In this document: piece after piece, positions 34,945-45,023 of the stretch
Position numbering within the stretch: position 1 is the first letter of the stretch
Layout: each line of letters starts with the position of its first letter
From: Streptomyces eurythermus
GTDB taxonomy: Bacteria > Actinomycetota > Actinomycetes > Streptomycetales > Streptomycetaceae
Assembly (NCBI RefSeq): GCF_014649115.1
Contig: NZ_BMSK01000001.1
Coordinates: 565,121 to 629,120, forward strand
Length of the DNA stretch: 64,000 nucleotides
Reading direction: 5' to 3'
The notes under the pieces: model-generated
Databases searched by the model: none
Told to the model about the DNA's origin: nothing
Seen by the model: the letters and a program-made list of their open reading frames with translations, nothing else
Program-made: the position numbers and the translations under genes

Positions 34945-35134
34945 GGGATTCCTCGGCTGGTAAGGCCACCGGTTCTTCCGGCGGCGCGGCTGCCCGACAA
35001 CACCACCCAGCGTAGACACCCGGACCCGATCGGGCCTCGGTGCTTCGCCTGCGGAAGGCCTGCGGCAGGATGGATGCACCTGGTACGTACGCGTCACTCG
35101 CGCGCGTACTGAAGACAACCGCTGGAGACGCCCG

Positions 35135-36247
35135 GTGAGTTCCCCAGATCCGCAGGTTCGCGCAGCGCGAAACCGTTCAACCTCTCCCGCCGTGCGCGGG
35201 CCCGTCGTCGCGGTGACCGGCGCGGCCGGCGGGGTCGGCGCCCTGCTCACCGAGCGGCTCGCCGCCTCCGACGAGATCAAGGAGGTTGTCGCCATCGACG
35301 AGCGGCGCGGCGAGTGCGCCGAGGCCCGGTGGCACATCCTCGACGTGCGCGACCCGGCGATCGCGGACAAGCTGCGCGGCACCGACGTGGTCGTCCACCT
35401 CGCCCTCGACCTCGATCTGGAGACCGACCCGGCGGCGCGCACGGCCTACAACGTGCGGGGGACCCAGACGGTGCTGACGGCCGCCGCGGCGGCCGGTGTG
35501 CGCCGGGTGGTGCTGTGCACCTCGGCGATGGTCTACGGCGCGCTGCCGGACAACGAGCTGCCCCTGTCGGAGGAGGCCGAGCTGCGCGCCACCGCCGAGG
35601 CGACCGGGGTCGGGGACCTGCTGGAGATCGAGCGGCTGGCACGGCGCGCCCCGCGCGCGCATCCGGGGCTGAACGTCACCGTGGTCCGGCCGGCCGTCCT
35701 GGTCGGCGGCACCGACACCGCGCTGACCAGGTACTTCGAGTCGCCGCGGCTGCTGGTGGTGGCCGGATCGCGGCCCGCGTGGCAGTTCTGCCACGTCGAG
35801 GACCTGTGCAGCGCCCTGGAGTACGCCGTGCTGGAGAAGGTCGACGGGGAACTGGCCGTCGGCTGCGACGGGTGGCTGGAGCAGGAGGAGGTCGAGGAGC
35901 TCAGCGGGATCCGGCGCATGGAGCTGCCGTCGGCGGTCGCCCTCGGCGCGGCGGCCCGGCTGCACCGGATCGGGCTCACCCCCTCCCCGGCCGGGGACCT
36001 GGCGTACACGATGTACCCCTGGGTGGTCAGCGGCAGCCGGCTGCACGACGCCGGCTGGCGGCCGAAGTGGACCAACGAGGAGGTGCTGGCCGAGCTGCTG
36101 GAGGAGGTGTCCGGGCGGCGCACGGTCGCCGGGCGGCGGCTGGGCCGCAAGGACGCGACGGCGGCCGGGGCGGCCGGCGCGACCGTCGCCCTGCTGGGCG
36201 CGGCGGCCGTCGTACGGCGGGCCCGGAAGGCCCGGCGGCGGGTCTGA
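35135..36247 (+). CDS. Atypical SDR/epimerase-like protein with C-terminal membrane anchor
   Basis: The 370-aa protein begins with an NAD(P)-binding loop TGAAGGVGALLTE (about 28-40) and the DVRDPA and VHLA segments of extended SDRs. The active-site YxxxK is not visible where it is expected after the TSAMVYG strand; the segment reads LLEIERLARRA. It may therefore be catalytically altered. The last 30 residues form a hydrophobic helix (GAAGATVALLGAAAVV) followed by a basic RRARKARRRV tail, suggesting membrane attachment. The GTG follows TGGAGA at 7 nt. It diverges from the DUF2342 gene. Confidence 0.86.
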   Translation: MSSPDPQVRAARNRSTSPAVRGPVVAVTGAAGGVGALLTERLAASDEIKEVVAIDERRGECAEARWHILDVRDPAIADKLRGTDVVVHLALDLDLETDPAARTAYNVRGTQTVLTAAAAAGVRRVVLCTSAMVYGALPDNELPLSEEAELRATAEATGVGDLLEIERLARRAPRAHPGLNVTVVRPAVLVGGTDTALTRYFESPRLLVVAGSRPAWQFCHVEDLCSALEYAVLEKVDGELAVGCDGWLEQEEVEELSGIRRMELPSAVALGAAARLHRIGLTPSPAGDLAYTMYPWVVSGSRLHDAGWRPKWTNEEVLAELLEEVSGRRTVAGRRLGRKDATAAGAAGATVALLGAAAVVRRARKARRRV

Positions 36248-36376
36248 GGCGCGGCGACACGCCCCTGGCCCGCGTGGGCCGGCGGCAGCCTCTGTAGAAG
36301 CCTCCAAACCGTCCACGCGCGCGTGCTGCGGAAAGCCGTATTCCCCGATGTCGGACCCGTGGGGCACGATGGGCGC

Positions 36377-36835
<459 letters not shown>

Positions 36836-36966
36836 CGCCGTCGTCGAGGGGTGGTGGCCGGGCGACGGGAGGGCGGGTGGGGGCCTGCCGATATTGCGGC
36901 TCTCTTCCCCTTCACACCCGACACACCCCCCTCTGCGGTTGCGTAACCGGCACCCTCGCGTGAGCG

Positions 36967-36989
36967 TTGTCCGTGCGGATGGTTAATCT
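36967..36989 (+). promoter_or_regulatory. PafBC-type damage promoter before a 57-aa membrane protein gene
   Basis: TTGTCCGTG (36967-36975), 8 bases, TAATCT (36984-36989) fits TTGTCRGTG-N8-TAnnnT except for C at the R position. Transcription would start near 36996, leaving a 37-nt leader with an AGGAGG site. Confidence 0.7.
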
Positions 36990-37032
36990 GCTGATCAGTC
37001 AGTTGCGGACGCTCATGGCGTAGGAGGTCGGC

Positions 37033-37206
37033 ATGGGGGTGCTTGTCTGGCTGCTGATTCCGCTGGTGGCCGCGGTCGGTGGCGGACTGTGGGGCAGTTG
37101 GGCCAACCGGACCCGCAAGGTGCGCGGCGACGGCCCCGAGCTGGACGGATACGCCCGGTTCCGCGAGGCCATGGAGAAGCCCCGGCCGGGCGCGCGCGGC
37201 GCCTGA
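37033..37206 (+). CDS. 57-residue single-pass membrane protein
   Basis: The ATG at 37033 follows AGGAGG at 7 nt. The peptide starts with a hydrophobic helix (GVLVWLLIPLVAAVGGGLWG) and continues with a charged cytoplasmic tail (RTRKVRGDGPELDGYARFREAMEKP). Codon use is typical of the genome. It lies 48 bp before the Lon-like protease gene, which has its own -10, and behind a damage-type promoter. The role is unknown. Its size and tail recall small damage-inducible membrane peptides, but that is only an analogy. Confidence 0.8.
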   Translation: MGVLVWLLIPLVAAVGGGLWGSWANRTRKVRGDGPELDGYARFREAMEKPRPGARGA

Positions 37207-37254
37207 AGAGGGGTGCGACGGCGCGCCGACAGCGTCGTCCCGTACTGTCGAGGC

Positions 37255-38352
37255 ATGCCACGCCGCACCGTGACGATGCTCGCCTCGACCCTGATGCTGA
37301 TCGCGCTCCTGTGCGCGGGAGTGCTCATCCCCGTGCCGTACGCGGAGATGTCCCCCGGCCCGACCGTGAACACGCTCGGGAAGCACGACGGCGAGCCGGT
37401 GCTGCAGATCTCCGGGCACAAGACGTACCCGGCCGACGGCCACCTGAACATGACCACCGTCCGGGTCACCGGCGCCGACTACCGGATGAACCTCGTCGAG
37501 GCCGTCTACGGCTGGCTGGCCCACGACAGCAAGATCGTCCCGCACGACACGCTCTATCCGGACGGCAAGACGGAGGAGCAGTCCAGCCAGGAGAACGCCG
37601 AGGAGTTCAGCCAGTCCCAGGAGAGCGCCAAGGTCGCCGCCCTGAAGGAGCTGCACATCCCGGTGAAGTCCTGGGTGATCGTCTCCACGGTCGTCAAGGG
37701 CTCCCCGGCCGAGGGCCGGCTGCACGCGGGCGATGTGATCAAGGCCGTCGACGGCACGGCGGTCAAGCAGCCGGCCGACGTCGCCAAGCTGGTGACGAAG
37801 CACAAGCCGGGTCAGGACGTCGTCTTCACGATCGTCCCCGCCAAGGACCAGGCGGCCGCCGAGAAGGCCCGCAAGGAGGCGACCGGCGCGCGGAACGTCA
37901 CGATCACGACCCGGGCCGCCGACGACGGCGGCGCGAAGCGGGCGATCGTCGGCATCTCCGCCGGGACCGACCACACCTTCCCGTTCGACATCGACATCAA
38001 GCTCGCCGATGTCGGCGGGCCCAGCGCCGGCCTGATGTTCGCGCTCGGCATCTACGACAAGCTCACCCCGGGCAGCCTCACCGGCGGCACGTTCGTCGCG
38101 GGCACCGGCACCATCGACGACAACGGCACGGTCGGCCCGATCGGCGGCATCGAGATGAAGACCGTCGGCGCGCGGGACAAGGGCGCCCGGTACTTCCTCA
38201 CCCCGGCCGACAACTGCGCGGCGGCGGCCAAGGACACCCCGGACGGGCTCACCCTGGTCAAGGTCAAGACCATCGGCGACGCGCTCGACGCCCTCAAGGA
38301 CATCCGCGGCGGGGACATCGCCGCCCTGCCGAAGTGCACCGCCAAGGGCTGA
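37255..38352 (+). CDS. PDZ-containing Lon-like membrane protease (YlbL type)
   Basis: The 365-aa protein has an N-terminal membrane anchor (TMLASTLMLIALLCAGVLIPV), a PDZ domain (about 135-200) and a C-terminal S16 Lon-like protease domain. The Ser-Lys dyad is S257 (GGPSAGLMFALGIYD) and K302 (IEMKTVGARDKGA), both present. The domain would face outside, as in YlbL proteins, and is likely to degrade membrane or secreted peptides. The ATG at 37255 has TACTGT 6 nt upstream and no clear Shine-Dalgarno. B. subtilis YlbL and Caulobacter-type Lon-like proteases have been linked to removal of damage-induced membrane peptides. Confidence 0.93.
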   Translation: MPRRTVTMLASTLMLIALLCAGVLIPVPYAEMSPGPTVNTLGKHDGEPVLQISGHKTYPADGHLNMTTVRVTGADYRMNLVEAVYGWLAHDSKIVPHDTLYPDGKTEEQSSQENAEEFSQSQESAKVAALKELHIPVKSWVIVSTVVKGSPAEGRLHAGDVIKAVDGTAVKQPADVAKLVTKHKPGQDVVFTIVPAKDQAAAEKARKEATGARNVTITTRAADDGGAKRAIVGISAGTDHTFPFDIDIKLADVGGPSAGLMFALGIYDKLTPGSLTGGTFVAGTGTIDDNGTVGPIGGIEMKTVGARDKGARYFLTPADNCAAAAKDTPDGLTLVKVKTIGDALDALKDIRGGDIAALPKCTAKG

Positions 38353-38367
38353 GCGGCCGTGCCCCGG

Positions 38368-38399
38368 CCGGGGGCGCCCCAGGGACGGGGCACCCCCGG
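38368..38399 (+). terminator. Terminator after the Lon-like protease gene
   Basis: CCGGGGGCGCCCC (38368-38380) pairs with GGGGCACCCCCGG (38387-38399) with one mismatch. It lies 15 bp past the stop. Confidence 0.75.
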
Positions 38400-38470
38400 C
38401 GCCGTACCAGGACGCCGTATCAACGCGTCACGCCAAGGTGTCATACCAAGGCGCGTCCGCGGTGGACGGA

Positions 38471-39013
38471 TCAGTCCGCGAACGTCGCCGCCAGCGCGTC
38501 CGCCAGGCCCGGCACCAGGTCGGGGCCGGTCAGGACCTCCGTCGGGGTGTCCTTCTCGCGCAGCCGCAGCGCCGACTCGCGGCTGCCGTCACGCAGCACG
38601 GCCACCGTCATGCGGACCTCCTGGCGCTCGGGGTGCCGGGCGACCCACTCGGCCAGCCGGGCCTCGTCCAGGTCGGAGGGCACCTGGGCTTCGGCGGACG
38701 GCGGCAGCATCAGCCGCTCCACGGTGAGGGCGCAGCCGGTGACCGCGTCGGGCCAGGCGATGGTGGCGAGGAACTCGTCCAGCGGCTTGCCGGAGGGGAC
38801 CTCGTCCTGCTCGATCGGGGTGAGACCGGCGGTCTCGGACTCGTCCTCGAGGCCCAGCTGAGCCGCGAGCGAAGGTTCCTGAGCCCGCAGCCGTGCGGTG
38901 TCTACAAGGGCGAAAAGGCGAGCGGGCTGGTCCCAGCCGAGGCCGGAGACGTACTCGTCGATCTCGAGTACGGCCCGGGTGAGCGGGCTCGCTGCCATGG
39001 GAGTGTTGGACAT
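38471..39013 (-). CDS. PPA1309-family protein
   Basis: The 180-aa cytoplasmic protein belongs to the actinobacterial PPA1309 family of unknown function: AVLEIDEYVSGLGWDQPARLFALVDT, then EQDEVPSGKPLDEFLATIAWPDAVTGCAL and SDLDEARLAEWVARHP. The start ATG at 39013 has CAGGAT 7 nt upstream and no ribosome site. It is convergent with the Lon-like gene and divergent from the UPF0182 gene. No catalytic motif is visible. Confidence 0.87.
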   Translation of the reverse strand: MSNTPMAASPLTRAVLEIDEYVSGLGWDQPARLFALVDTARLRAQEPSLAAQLGLEDESETAGLTPIEQDEVPSGKPLDEFLATIAWPDAVTGCALTVERLMLPPSAEAQVPSDLDEARLAEWVARHPERQEVRMTVAVLRDGSRESALRLREKDTPTEVLTGPDLVPGLADALAATFAD

Positions 39014-39165
39014 GGTCACAATCCTGCCTCGTTCCCGGCCGGAATCGGGAACCGAGTAAACGGTGAGTAAGTTGCATAGGTGTGGGCCCGCGGACACGGG
39101 GGGCCACGGTGGGCCCGCGAACCCGAGGGCCTGACGGAACGACAGCGAACTTCGAGGGGCGCACC

Positions 39166-42087
39166 TTGGCTTTCCAGATGCCGGACCGCGGCGGAGGCCC
39201 GACGGGGCCACGGATCAGGGCGGGCCGCCCCTCCCGGAAGGTGCGGGCCCTGCTCGTGACCCTGGGGGTCCTCGCCGCCCTGGGCATGGTGTTCACCATG
39301 TTCGCGGGCTTCTGGACGGACTGGCTCTGGTACCGGTCGGTGCACTACTCGTCCGTGTTCACCACCACGCTGTCCACGAAGATCGGGCTGTTCTTCGTCT
39401 TCGGTCTGCTGATGGCGGCCGCGGTCGGCCTCAACATCTGGCTCGCGCACCGGCTGCGGCCCCCGCTCAGCGCCATGTCCATGGAGCAGCAGAGCCTGGA
39501 CCGCTACCGCATGGGCATCGCGCCGTACAAGAAGTGGCTGCTGCTCGTCGTCACCTGCCTGGTCGGGCTGATCGCGGGCGCCTCGGCGGCGGGCCAGTGG
39601 CGGACCTGGCTGATGTGGGTGAACGGCGTGCCCTTCCACCAGAAGGACCCGCAGTTCCACCTCGACATCGCCTTCTACGCCTTCGACCTGCCCTGGTACC
39701 GGTTCCTGCTGGGCTTCGGCTTCGCCGCCACCATCCTGTGCCTGATCGCCGCCGCGCTCACCCACTACCTGTACGGCGGGCTGCGCGTCACCAGCCCGGG
39801 CGCCCGGGCCACCGCCGCCGCGACCGGCCACCTGTCGGTGCTGCTCGGCATCTTCGTCGCCCTGAAGGCGGTCGCCTACTGGCTCGACCGGTACGGCCTC
39901 GCGGTCAAGTCCAGCGACTTCAAGGCCACCGACAACTGGACCGGCCTGCGCTATGTCGACGCCAACGCCTATCTGCCGGCCAAAACCATCCTGTTCTGCA
40001 TCGCCGTCATCTGCGCGCTGCTGTTCTTCGCCACGCTGTGGCGGCGCACCTGGCAGCTGCCCGTCATCGGCTTCGGCCTGATGGTGCTCTCGGCGATCCT
40101 GATCGGCGGCCTGTACCCGGCCATCGTGCAGAAGTTCCAGGTGCAGCCGAACGAGCAGGCCAAGGAGGCGCCGTACGTCCAGAAGAACCTGAAGGCCACC
40201 CGCGAGGCGTACGGCATCGACGACACCGAGGTCACCGGGTACGAGGGCGAGTCCAAGACCAAGGACAAGAGCACGCTGCGCGGTGCCGTCGACGACGCGG
40301 CGAGCTTCCGGGTGATCGACCCGAACATCGTCTCCCCGACGTTCCAGCAGCGGCAGGAGATGAAGGACTACTACGGCTTCCCGGACAACCTGGACGTCGA
40401 CCGGTACCCGGGCAAGGACGGCAAGGAACAGGACACGGTCATCGGGCTGCGCGAGCTGGACCTGGCCGGCGTCCCGAAGCACAACTGGATCAACGACCAC
40501 TTCCGCTACACGCACGGTTTCGGCGTGGTCGCCGCCAAGGGCACCGAGGCCAAGGGCGGCGAGCCGGTGTTCACCGAGTACGACCTGCCGTCCAAGGGCG
40601 ACATCGGCGACTACGAGCAGCGGATCTACTACGGTGAGAAGACCACCACCTACTCGATCGTCGGCGGTCCCCAGGAGGAGATCGACTACTCCGACAACGA
40701 CGGTGAGAAGCCGACCAGGTACCGGGGCGGCAGCGGCGTCAACCTCGACAACCCGGTCAACCGGGCCGCGTACGCGCTGACCTTCAACGAGCCGCAGATC
40801 CTGTACTCGGGCGCGATCGGCAAGGGTTCGCGGATCCTGTACAACCGCACCCCCAAGGAGCGCGTGGAGGCGGTCGCCCCCTGGCTGACCATCGACGGCG
40901 ACGCGTACCCGGCGGTCGTCGGCGGCCGCATCCAGTGGATCGTCGACGCCTACACGACCACCAACGGCTACCCGTACGCCTCCCGTACGACCCTGGGCGA
41001 TACGACGGCCGACTCGCTGACCGCGACGAACAACTCCCGCGCGGTGGTGGCCCAGCAGAACCAGGTCAACTACATCCGCAACTCGGTGAAGGCGACGGTC
41101 GACGCCTACACCGGCGAGGTCAAGCTGTACCAGTGGGACACCCAGGACCCGGTGCTGAAGACCTGGATGAAGGCGTTCCCGGACACGGTGCAGCCGAGGA
41201 GCGCGATCTCCGACGACCTGATGGACCATCTGCGGTATCCGCAGGACCTGTTCAAGGTGCAGCGCGAACTGCTCACCCGCTACCACGTGACGGACGCCGA
41301 GACCTACCTGACCGCCAGCGAGGTGTGGCAGGTGCCCAACGACCCGACCAACAAGTCGGGCAACGCGGTGCCGCCGTACTACCTGAGCATGAAGATGCCG
41401 GGCCAGAAGCAGCAGGCGTTCTCCCTGTCGACGACGTTCACGCCCACCGGGCGGGACAACCTGGCCGCGTTCATGACCGTGGACGCGGAGGCCGGCAGCA
41501 AGGACTACGGCAAGATCAGGATTCTGAAACTGCCGACCAGGACGACGGTCGACGGCCCCAAACAGGTGCAGAGCAAGTTCAACTCGAACGAGAGGATCGC
41601 CTCCACGATCAAGCTCCTGAGGGGCGACGACTCCGACATCGAGTACGGCAACCTGCTGACCGTGCCGCTGGACGGCGGACTGCTCTATGTCGAGCCCGTC
41701 TACGTCCGCGGCGGCGGACTCAAGCTCCCGCTGCTGCGCAAGGTTCTCGTCACCTACGGGAGCGATACCGCGTTCGAGAACACCCTCGACGAGGCGCTCG
41801 ACAAGATCTTCGGCGCCAGGAGTCCGGCCACCAAGCCGCCGGGGACCGGCACCGGCACCCCGCCCGGCACCAGCGACCCGACGGTCCGGCAGGCGCTCCA
41901 GGACGCCCAGAAGGCCTTCGACGCCGGGCAGCGGGCGCTGAAGGACGGGCCGGACTGGGCCGCGTACGCCAAGGCGCAGAAGGAACTCCAGGAGGCGCTG
42001 AAGCAGGCCGAGGAGGCCCAGTCCAAGGCCGGCGACAAGGCAGGCGAGAAGGCCGGCGAGAAGGCCGGCGAGAAAAAGAAGAGCTGA
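39166..42087 (+). CDS. UPF0182-family large membrane protein
   Basis: The 973-aa protein has seven predicted N-terminal membrane helices (starting [31 protein letters not shown]). A large extracytoplasmic domain follows, rich in conserved actinobacterial UPF0182 blocks ([57 protein letters not shown]-like). The C terminus ends in repeated AGEK units. I choose TTG 39166 (reading [10 protein letters not shown]) because GAGGGG lies 6-7 nt before it; ATG 39178 is the alternative. Function unknown in the family. Confidence 0.92.
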   Translation: MAFQMPDRGGGPTGPRIRAGRPSRKVRALLVTLGVLAALGMVFTMFAGFWTDWLWYRSVHYSSVFTTTLSTKIGLFFVFGLLMAAAVGLNIWLAHRLRPPLSAMSMEQQSLDRYRMGIAPYKKWLLLVVTCLVGLIAGASAAGQWRTWLMWVNGVPFHQKDPQFHLDIAFYAFDLPWYRFLLGFGFAATILCLIAAALTHYLYGGLRVTSPGARATAAATGHLSVLLGIFVALKAVAYWLDRYGLAVKSSDFKATDNWTGLRYVDANAYLPAKTILFCIAVICALLFFATLWRRTWQLPVIGFGLMVLSAILIGGLYPAIVQKFQVQPNEQAKEAPYVQKNLKATREAYGIDDTEVTGYEGESKTKDKSTLRGAVDDAASFRVIDPNIVSPTFQQRQEMKDYYGFPDNLDVDRYPGKDGKEQDTVIGLRELDLAGVPKHNWINDHFRYTHGFGVVAAKGTEAKGGEPVFTEYDLPSKGDIGDYEQRIYYGEKTTTYSIVGGPQEEIDYSDNDGEKPTRYRGGSGVNLDNPVNRAAYALTFNEPQILYSGAIGKGSRILYNRTPKERVEAVAPWLTIDGDAYPAVVGGRIQWIVDAYTTTNGYPYASRTTLGDTTADSLTATNNSRAVVAQQNQVNYIRNSVKATVDAYTGEVKLYQWDTQDPVLKTWMKAFPDTVQPRSAISDDLMDHLRYPQDLFKVQRELLTRYHVTDAETYLTASEVWQVPNDPTNKSGNAVPPYYLSMKMPGQKQQAFSLSTTFTPTGRDNLAAFMTVDAEAGSKDYGKIRILKLPTRTTVDGPKQVQSKFNSNERIASTIKLLRGDDSDIEYGNLLTVPLDGGLLYVEPVYVRGGGLKLPLLRKVLVTYGSDTAFENTLDEALDKIFGARSPATKPPGTGTGTPPGTSDPTVRQALQDAQKAFDAGQRALKDGPDWAAYAKAQKELQEALKQAEEAQSKAGDKAGEKAGEKAGEKKKS

Positions 42088-42129
42088 TCAGGATGCCCCC
42101 CGCGCCGTGGTACGGTTGACACGCAACGG

Positions 42130-42203
42130 CGCGGGGTGGAGCAGCTCGGTAGCTCGCTGGGCTCATAACCCAGAGGTCGCAGGTTCAAATCCTGTCCCCG
42201 CTA
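42130..42203 (+). tRNA. Initiator tRNA-fMet(CAT), copy 1
   Basis: The 74-nt gene folds as a cloverleaf with anticodon CAT. Two features mark it as initiator: a mismatch at the end of the acceptor stem (C1 with T72) and three G:C pairs in the anticodon stem (GGG CTCATAA CCC). The CCA end is not encoded. A -10-like TACGGT lies at 42111-42116. Confidence 0.97.
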
Positions 42204-42209
42204 CTGCAT

Positions 42210-42247
42210 CGAAGGCCCGGATCCGGGAAAAGGGATCCGGGCCTTCG
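42210..42247 (+). terminator. Terminator after tRNA-fMet copy 1
   Basis: CGAAGGCCCGGATCC (42210-42224) pairs with GGATCCGGGCCTTCG (42233-42247), a 15-bp perfect stem with an 8-nt loop, 6 bp after the tRNA. Confidence 0.88.
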
Positions 42248-42413
42248 TGGTGTGCGAACTCATGTGCCGAGGGGAGGGACGGCCGCGCCGCCGTGGGGAG
42301 TTGGGGGGTGTGTGTTTGACTTGTCACTCTGTGGGCATGTCGACAAAACGCCGAAGTGACCTCACGGGCTGCTGCGGTATACCGGGTGTACCCAGGTTGC
42401 AGGTGGTGCGACG

Positions 42414-44240
42414 ATGGACGTTATGGGGGAGAAGGCAACTCTGTTCGAGTCAGGGCGATTTGCGCAGTCTTCCGGTACGGAGTCGGCCCGCGACGAGTTG
42501 GTGGACATGGGGGAGGCCGCCGAGGAGACGCGTCTCGCGCTCGCCGCGCAGAGCGGGGACGCCGAGGCGGCCAGTGTCCTCGGGGCGATGCTGCTGCGCC
42601 GCGGCGAGCTGGACGCGGCCGAACCCCATCTGCGCGCCGCCACCGCGGCCGGTGACCGGGCCGCCGCCAACAACCTGGGCGTCCTGCTGCACCAGCGCGG
42701 TTATCCCGAGGAGGCGGCCGGCTGGTGGCGGATCGCCGCCGTGGCCGGCTCCGCCGCCGCGGCGCACGCCCTCGGCCGCTACCACCGCGAGCGCGGGGAC
42801 GAGCCGGCCGCCGAGTACTGGCTGCGCCAGTCCGCCGAGCAGGGCCATGTCCTCGGCGCCTACGCCCTCGCCGACCTGCTGGAGCACCGCGGTGACGTCG
42901 GGGCCGAGCACTGGATGCGCTCCGCCGCCGAGCGCGGGCACCGGGAGGCCGCCTACCGGCTGGCCCGGGCGCTCGACCGTGCCGCCGGGCACGGGGAGGA
43001 GTGGCCCGGGGAGGGGAACGGCCCGGACAACGGTGTCGCGGAGGCCGAGCAGTGGTACCGGCAGGCCGCCGCGCGCGGGCACCGGAAGGCCGCGCTCCAG
43101 CTCGGGGCGATCCTGGAGCGGCGCGGCGAGCTGAAGGAGGCCGGGCGCTGGTACCTGACCTCCGCCAAGGACGGCGAGCCGAGGGCCGCCTGCGCCCTCG
43201 GCTTTCTGCTGCGCGACGCCGGCGACACCGAGAGCGCCGCCGTGTGGTGGCTGCGCGCCGCCCAGGAGGGCGACGGCAACGCGGCCAACGCGCTGGGCGC
43301 GCTGCACGCCGAGCGGGGGGAGACCCAGACCGCCGAGCGCTGGTACCGGGCCGCGCTGGACGCCGGTGACGACAACGGCGCCTACAACCTCGGGCTGCTC
43401 TGCGCCGAGCAGGGCCGCACCGCGCAGGCCGAACAGTGGTACCGGCGGGCCGCCTACGCCGGGCACCGGGAGGCCGCCAACGCGCTGGCCATCCTGCTGC
43501 TCCAGGGCGGCGACACCACCGGGGCCGAGCCGTGGTTCTCCAAGGCCGCCGAGGCCGGAAGCGTGGACGCCGCGTTCAACCTCGGCATCCTCTACGCCGG
43601 ACGCGGCGAGGAGCGGATGGCGCTGCGCTGGTACGAGCGGGCCGCCGCCGCCGGACACGCCGAGGCCGCCCTCCAGGTGGGGATCGCCCGGCTGCGCGAG
43701 GGCGACGAGCGGGAGGCCGAACGCCATCTGCGCTGCGCCGCGGGGGGCGGCAGCGCGGAGGGCGCATACCGGCTGGCCACCCTGCTCGACGCGCGCCGTC
43801 CCCCCGAGCCCGCGCACGAGCTGGGCGAGATCGTGCACGAGAAGACCGAGTGCGAGGAGTGGTACGAGCGGGCCGCCACCCAGGGGCACCGGCGGGCGCA
43901 GGTCCGCGTCGGGATGCTGGCCGCCGCCCGGGGGGACGTGGTCGAGGCGGCGCGGTGGTACCGGACGGCGGCCGAGGCCGGCTCCCGCAACGGCGCCTTC
44001 AACCTCGGGCTGCTGCTCGCCCGGGAGGGCAGCGAGCCGGAGGCCGCGGTGTGGTGGGCCCGGGCCGCCGACGCCGGCCACGGGCGGGCAGCCCTGCGGC
44101 TGGCCCTGGTCTACGCGCGTCGCGGCGAGCTGGCGGAGGGGCAGCGCTGGGCCGACCGCGCGGTGGAGCTGGGTCCGGCGGAAGTGGCGGAGCGGGCGGG
44201 CCGGCTGCGGGACGCGCTGCGCGAGGAGCTGTCGGCGTGA
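42414..44240 (+). CDS. Sel1/TPR-repeat protein
   Basis: The 608-aa protein is built of about fifteen Sel1-like repeats of roughly 36 residues (pattern AxxLGxLLxxRGExxxAExWYRxAAxxGHxxAA). It has no signal peptide, membrane helix or catalytic domain. It is a scaffold or adaptor by family type; its partner is unknown. ATG 42414 has AGGTGG upstream, and an ATG at 42423 is an alternative. The gene is bracketed by two identical initiator tRNA genes in direct orientation 2.18 kb apart. Confidence 0.9.
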   Translation: MDVMGEKATLFESGRFAQSSGTESARDELVDMGEAAEETRLALAAQSGDAEAASVLGAMLLRRGELDAAEPHLRAATAAGDRAAANNLGVLLHQRGYPEEAAGWWRIAAVAGSAAAAHALGRYHRERGDEPAAEYWLRQSAEQGHVLGAYALADLLEHRGDVGAEHWMRSAAERGHREAAYRLARALDRAAGHGEEWPGEGNGPDNGVAEAEQWYRQAAARGHRKAALQLGAILERRGELKEAGRWYLTSAKDGEPRAACALGFLLRDAGDTESAAVWWLRAAQEGDGNAANALGALHAERGETQTAERWYRAALDAGDDNGAYNLGLLCAEQGRTAQAEQWYRRAAYAGHREAANALAILLLQGGDTTGAEPWFSKAAEAGSVDAAFNLGILYAGRGEERMALRWYERAAAAGHAEAALQVGIARLREGDEREAERHLRCAAGGGSAEGAYRLATLLDARRPPEPAHELGEIVHEKTECEEWYERAATQGHRRAQVRVGMLAAARGDVVEAARWYRTAAEAGSRNGAFNLGLLLAREGSEPEAAVWWARAADAGHGRAALRLALVYARRGELAEGQRWADRAVELGPAEVAERAGRLRDALREELSA

Positions 44241-44266
44241 CCCCGGCCACTTGCCCGCCAAGGGAT

Positions 44267-44296
44267 TTGCATCCCGGCTCAACAGTCACGTAGTGT
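44267..44296 (+). promoter_or_regulatory. Promoter of tRNA-fMet copy 2
   Basis: TTGCAT (44267-44272), an 18-bp spacer and TAGTGT (44291-44296) precede the tRNA by 12 bp, a usual arrangement for stable RNA genes. Confidence 0.65.
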
Positions 44297-44308
44297 CTTG
44301 TTCATCGA

Positions 44309-44382
44309 CGCGGGGTGGAGCAGCTCGGTAGCTCGCTGGGCTCATAACCCAGAGGTCGCAGGTTCAAATCCTGTCCCCGCTA
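44309..44382 (+). tRNA. Initiator tRNA-fMet(CAT), copy 2
   Basis: This gene is identical over all 74 nt to the copy at 42130, with the same C1/T72 mismatch and GGG/CCC anticodon stem. CCA is not encoded. It has its own promoter and terminator. Confidence 0.97.
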
Positions 44383-44389
44383 CTGAAGG

Positions 44390-44427
44390 CCGAGGGCCGG
44401 AATCCAGGAATGGGTTCCGGCCCTCGG
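44390..44427 (+). terminator. Terminator after tRNA-fMet copy 2
   Basis: CCGAGGGCCGGAA (44390-44402) pairs with TTCCGGCCCTCGG (44415-44427), a 13-bp perfect stem 7 bp after the tRNA. Confidence 0.88.
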
Positions 44428-44561
44428 TCGTTGCGGCGTCCGCTCGGCCCGGGCGGCGAAGATCCGGTGGCGAAAAGGTCCGGACAACGAAAACGGGCAG
44501 CAAAAAAAGGGGGCTCTCGCCCCCTTGTGCCGCGTGTCACGCGATCGGTGTGCCGCTCGGG

Positions 44562-44978
44562 TCACGCGTCGGCGCAGTCCGGGCACAGCCCCCGGTAGGT
44601 CACCTCGACATCCGACACCGTGAAGCCGAAGCGCTCGGCGTCGGGGAGGTCGGCGAGCGGGTTGCCGGTGGGGTGGACGTCGCGGATCGCGCCGCAGCGG
44701 GCGCACACCAGGTGGTGGTGCGGCCGGTGCGCGTTCGGGTCGTACCGCTTGGCGCGCTTGTCCGTCGTGACTTCCAGCACCTCGCCGAGCGAGACCAGCT
44801 CGCCCAGGGTGTTGTAGACGGTCGCCCGGGAGATCTCGGGCAGCTTCGCGACGGCGCGCGCGTGGACCTCGTCGGCGGTCAGATGGACGTGCTCGCCGTT
44901 CAGGACCTCGGCCACCACGCGCCGCTGCGCGGTCATCCGCCATCCGCGTCCACGCAGCCGTTCCAGAAGGTCGCTCAT
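44562..44978 (-). CDS. Fur-family peroxide-type repressor (CatR/FurA-like)
   Basis: The 138-aa regulator has the Fur winged helix (RGWRMTAQRRVVAEVL, RATVYNTLGELV) and the metal-binding domain with HHHLVCARC and CPDC. The two CxxC pairs hold structural zinc, and the His-rich regions give the regulatory site. It diverges from a catalase gene, the known arrangement of the H2O2-sensing repressor CatR in Streptomyces. It therefore probably represses the catalase and itself until peroxide inactivates it. ATG 44978 has TAGGCT 7 nt upstream, consistent with a leaderless mRNA. Confidence 0.92.
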   Translation of the reverse strand: MSDLLERLRGRGWRMTAQRRVVAEVLNGEHVHLTADEVHARAVAKLPEISRATVYNTLGELVSLGEVLEVTTDKRAKRYDPNAHRPHHHLVCARCGAIRDVHPTGNPLADLPDAERFGFTVSDVEVTYRGLCPDCADA

Positions 44979-45023
44979 GACCACCAGCCTAACAGGAAGG
45001 ATCCCCAGATCGGGAATAGGTGT

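Noticed and set aside
36348..36370. Possible PafBC-type promoter before moaE (ATGTCGGAC-N8-CACGAT)
   Set aside because: Spacing is right and TGTCGG is present, but three of nine bases differ and moaE is not a likely damage gene, so I did not call it.
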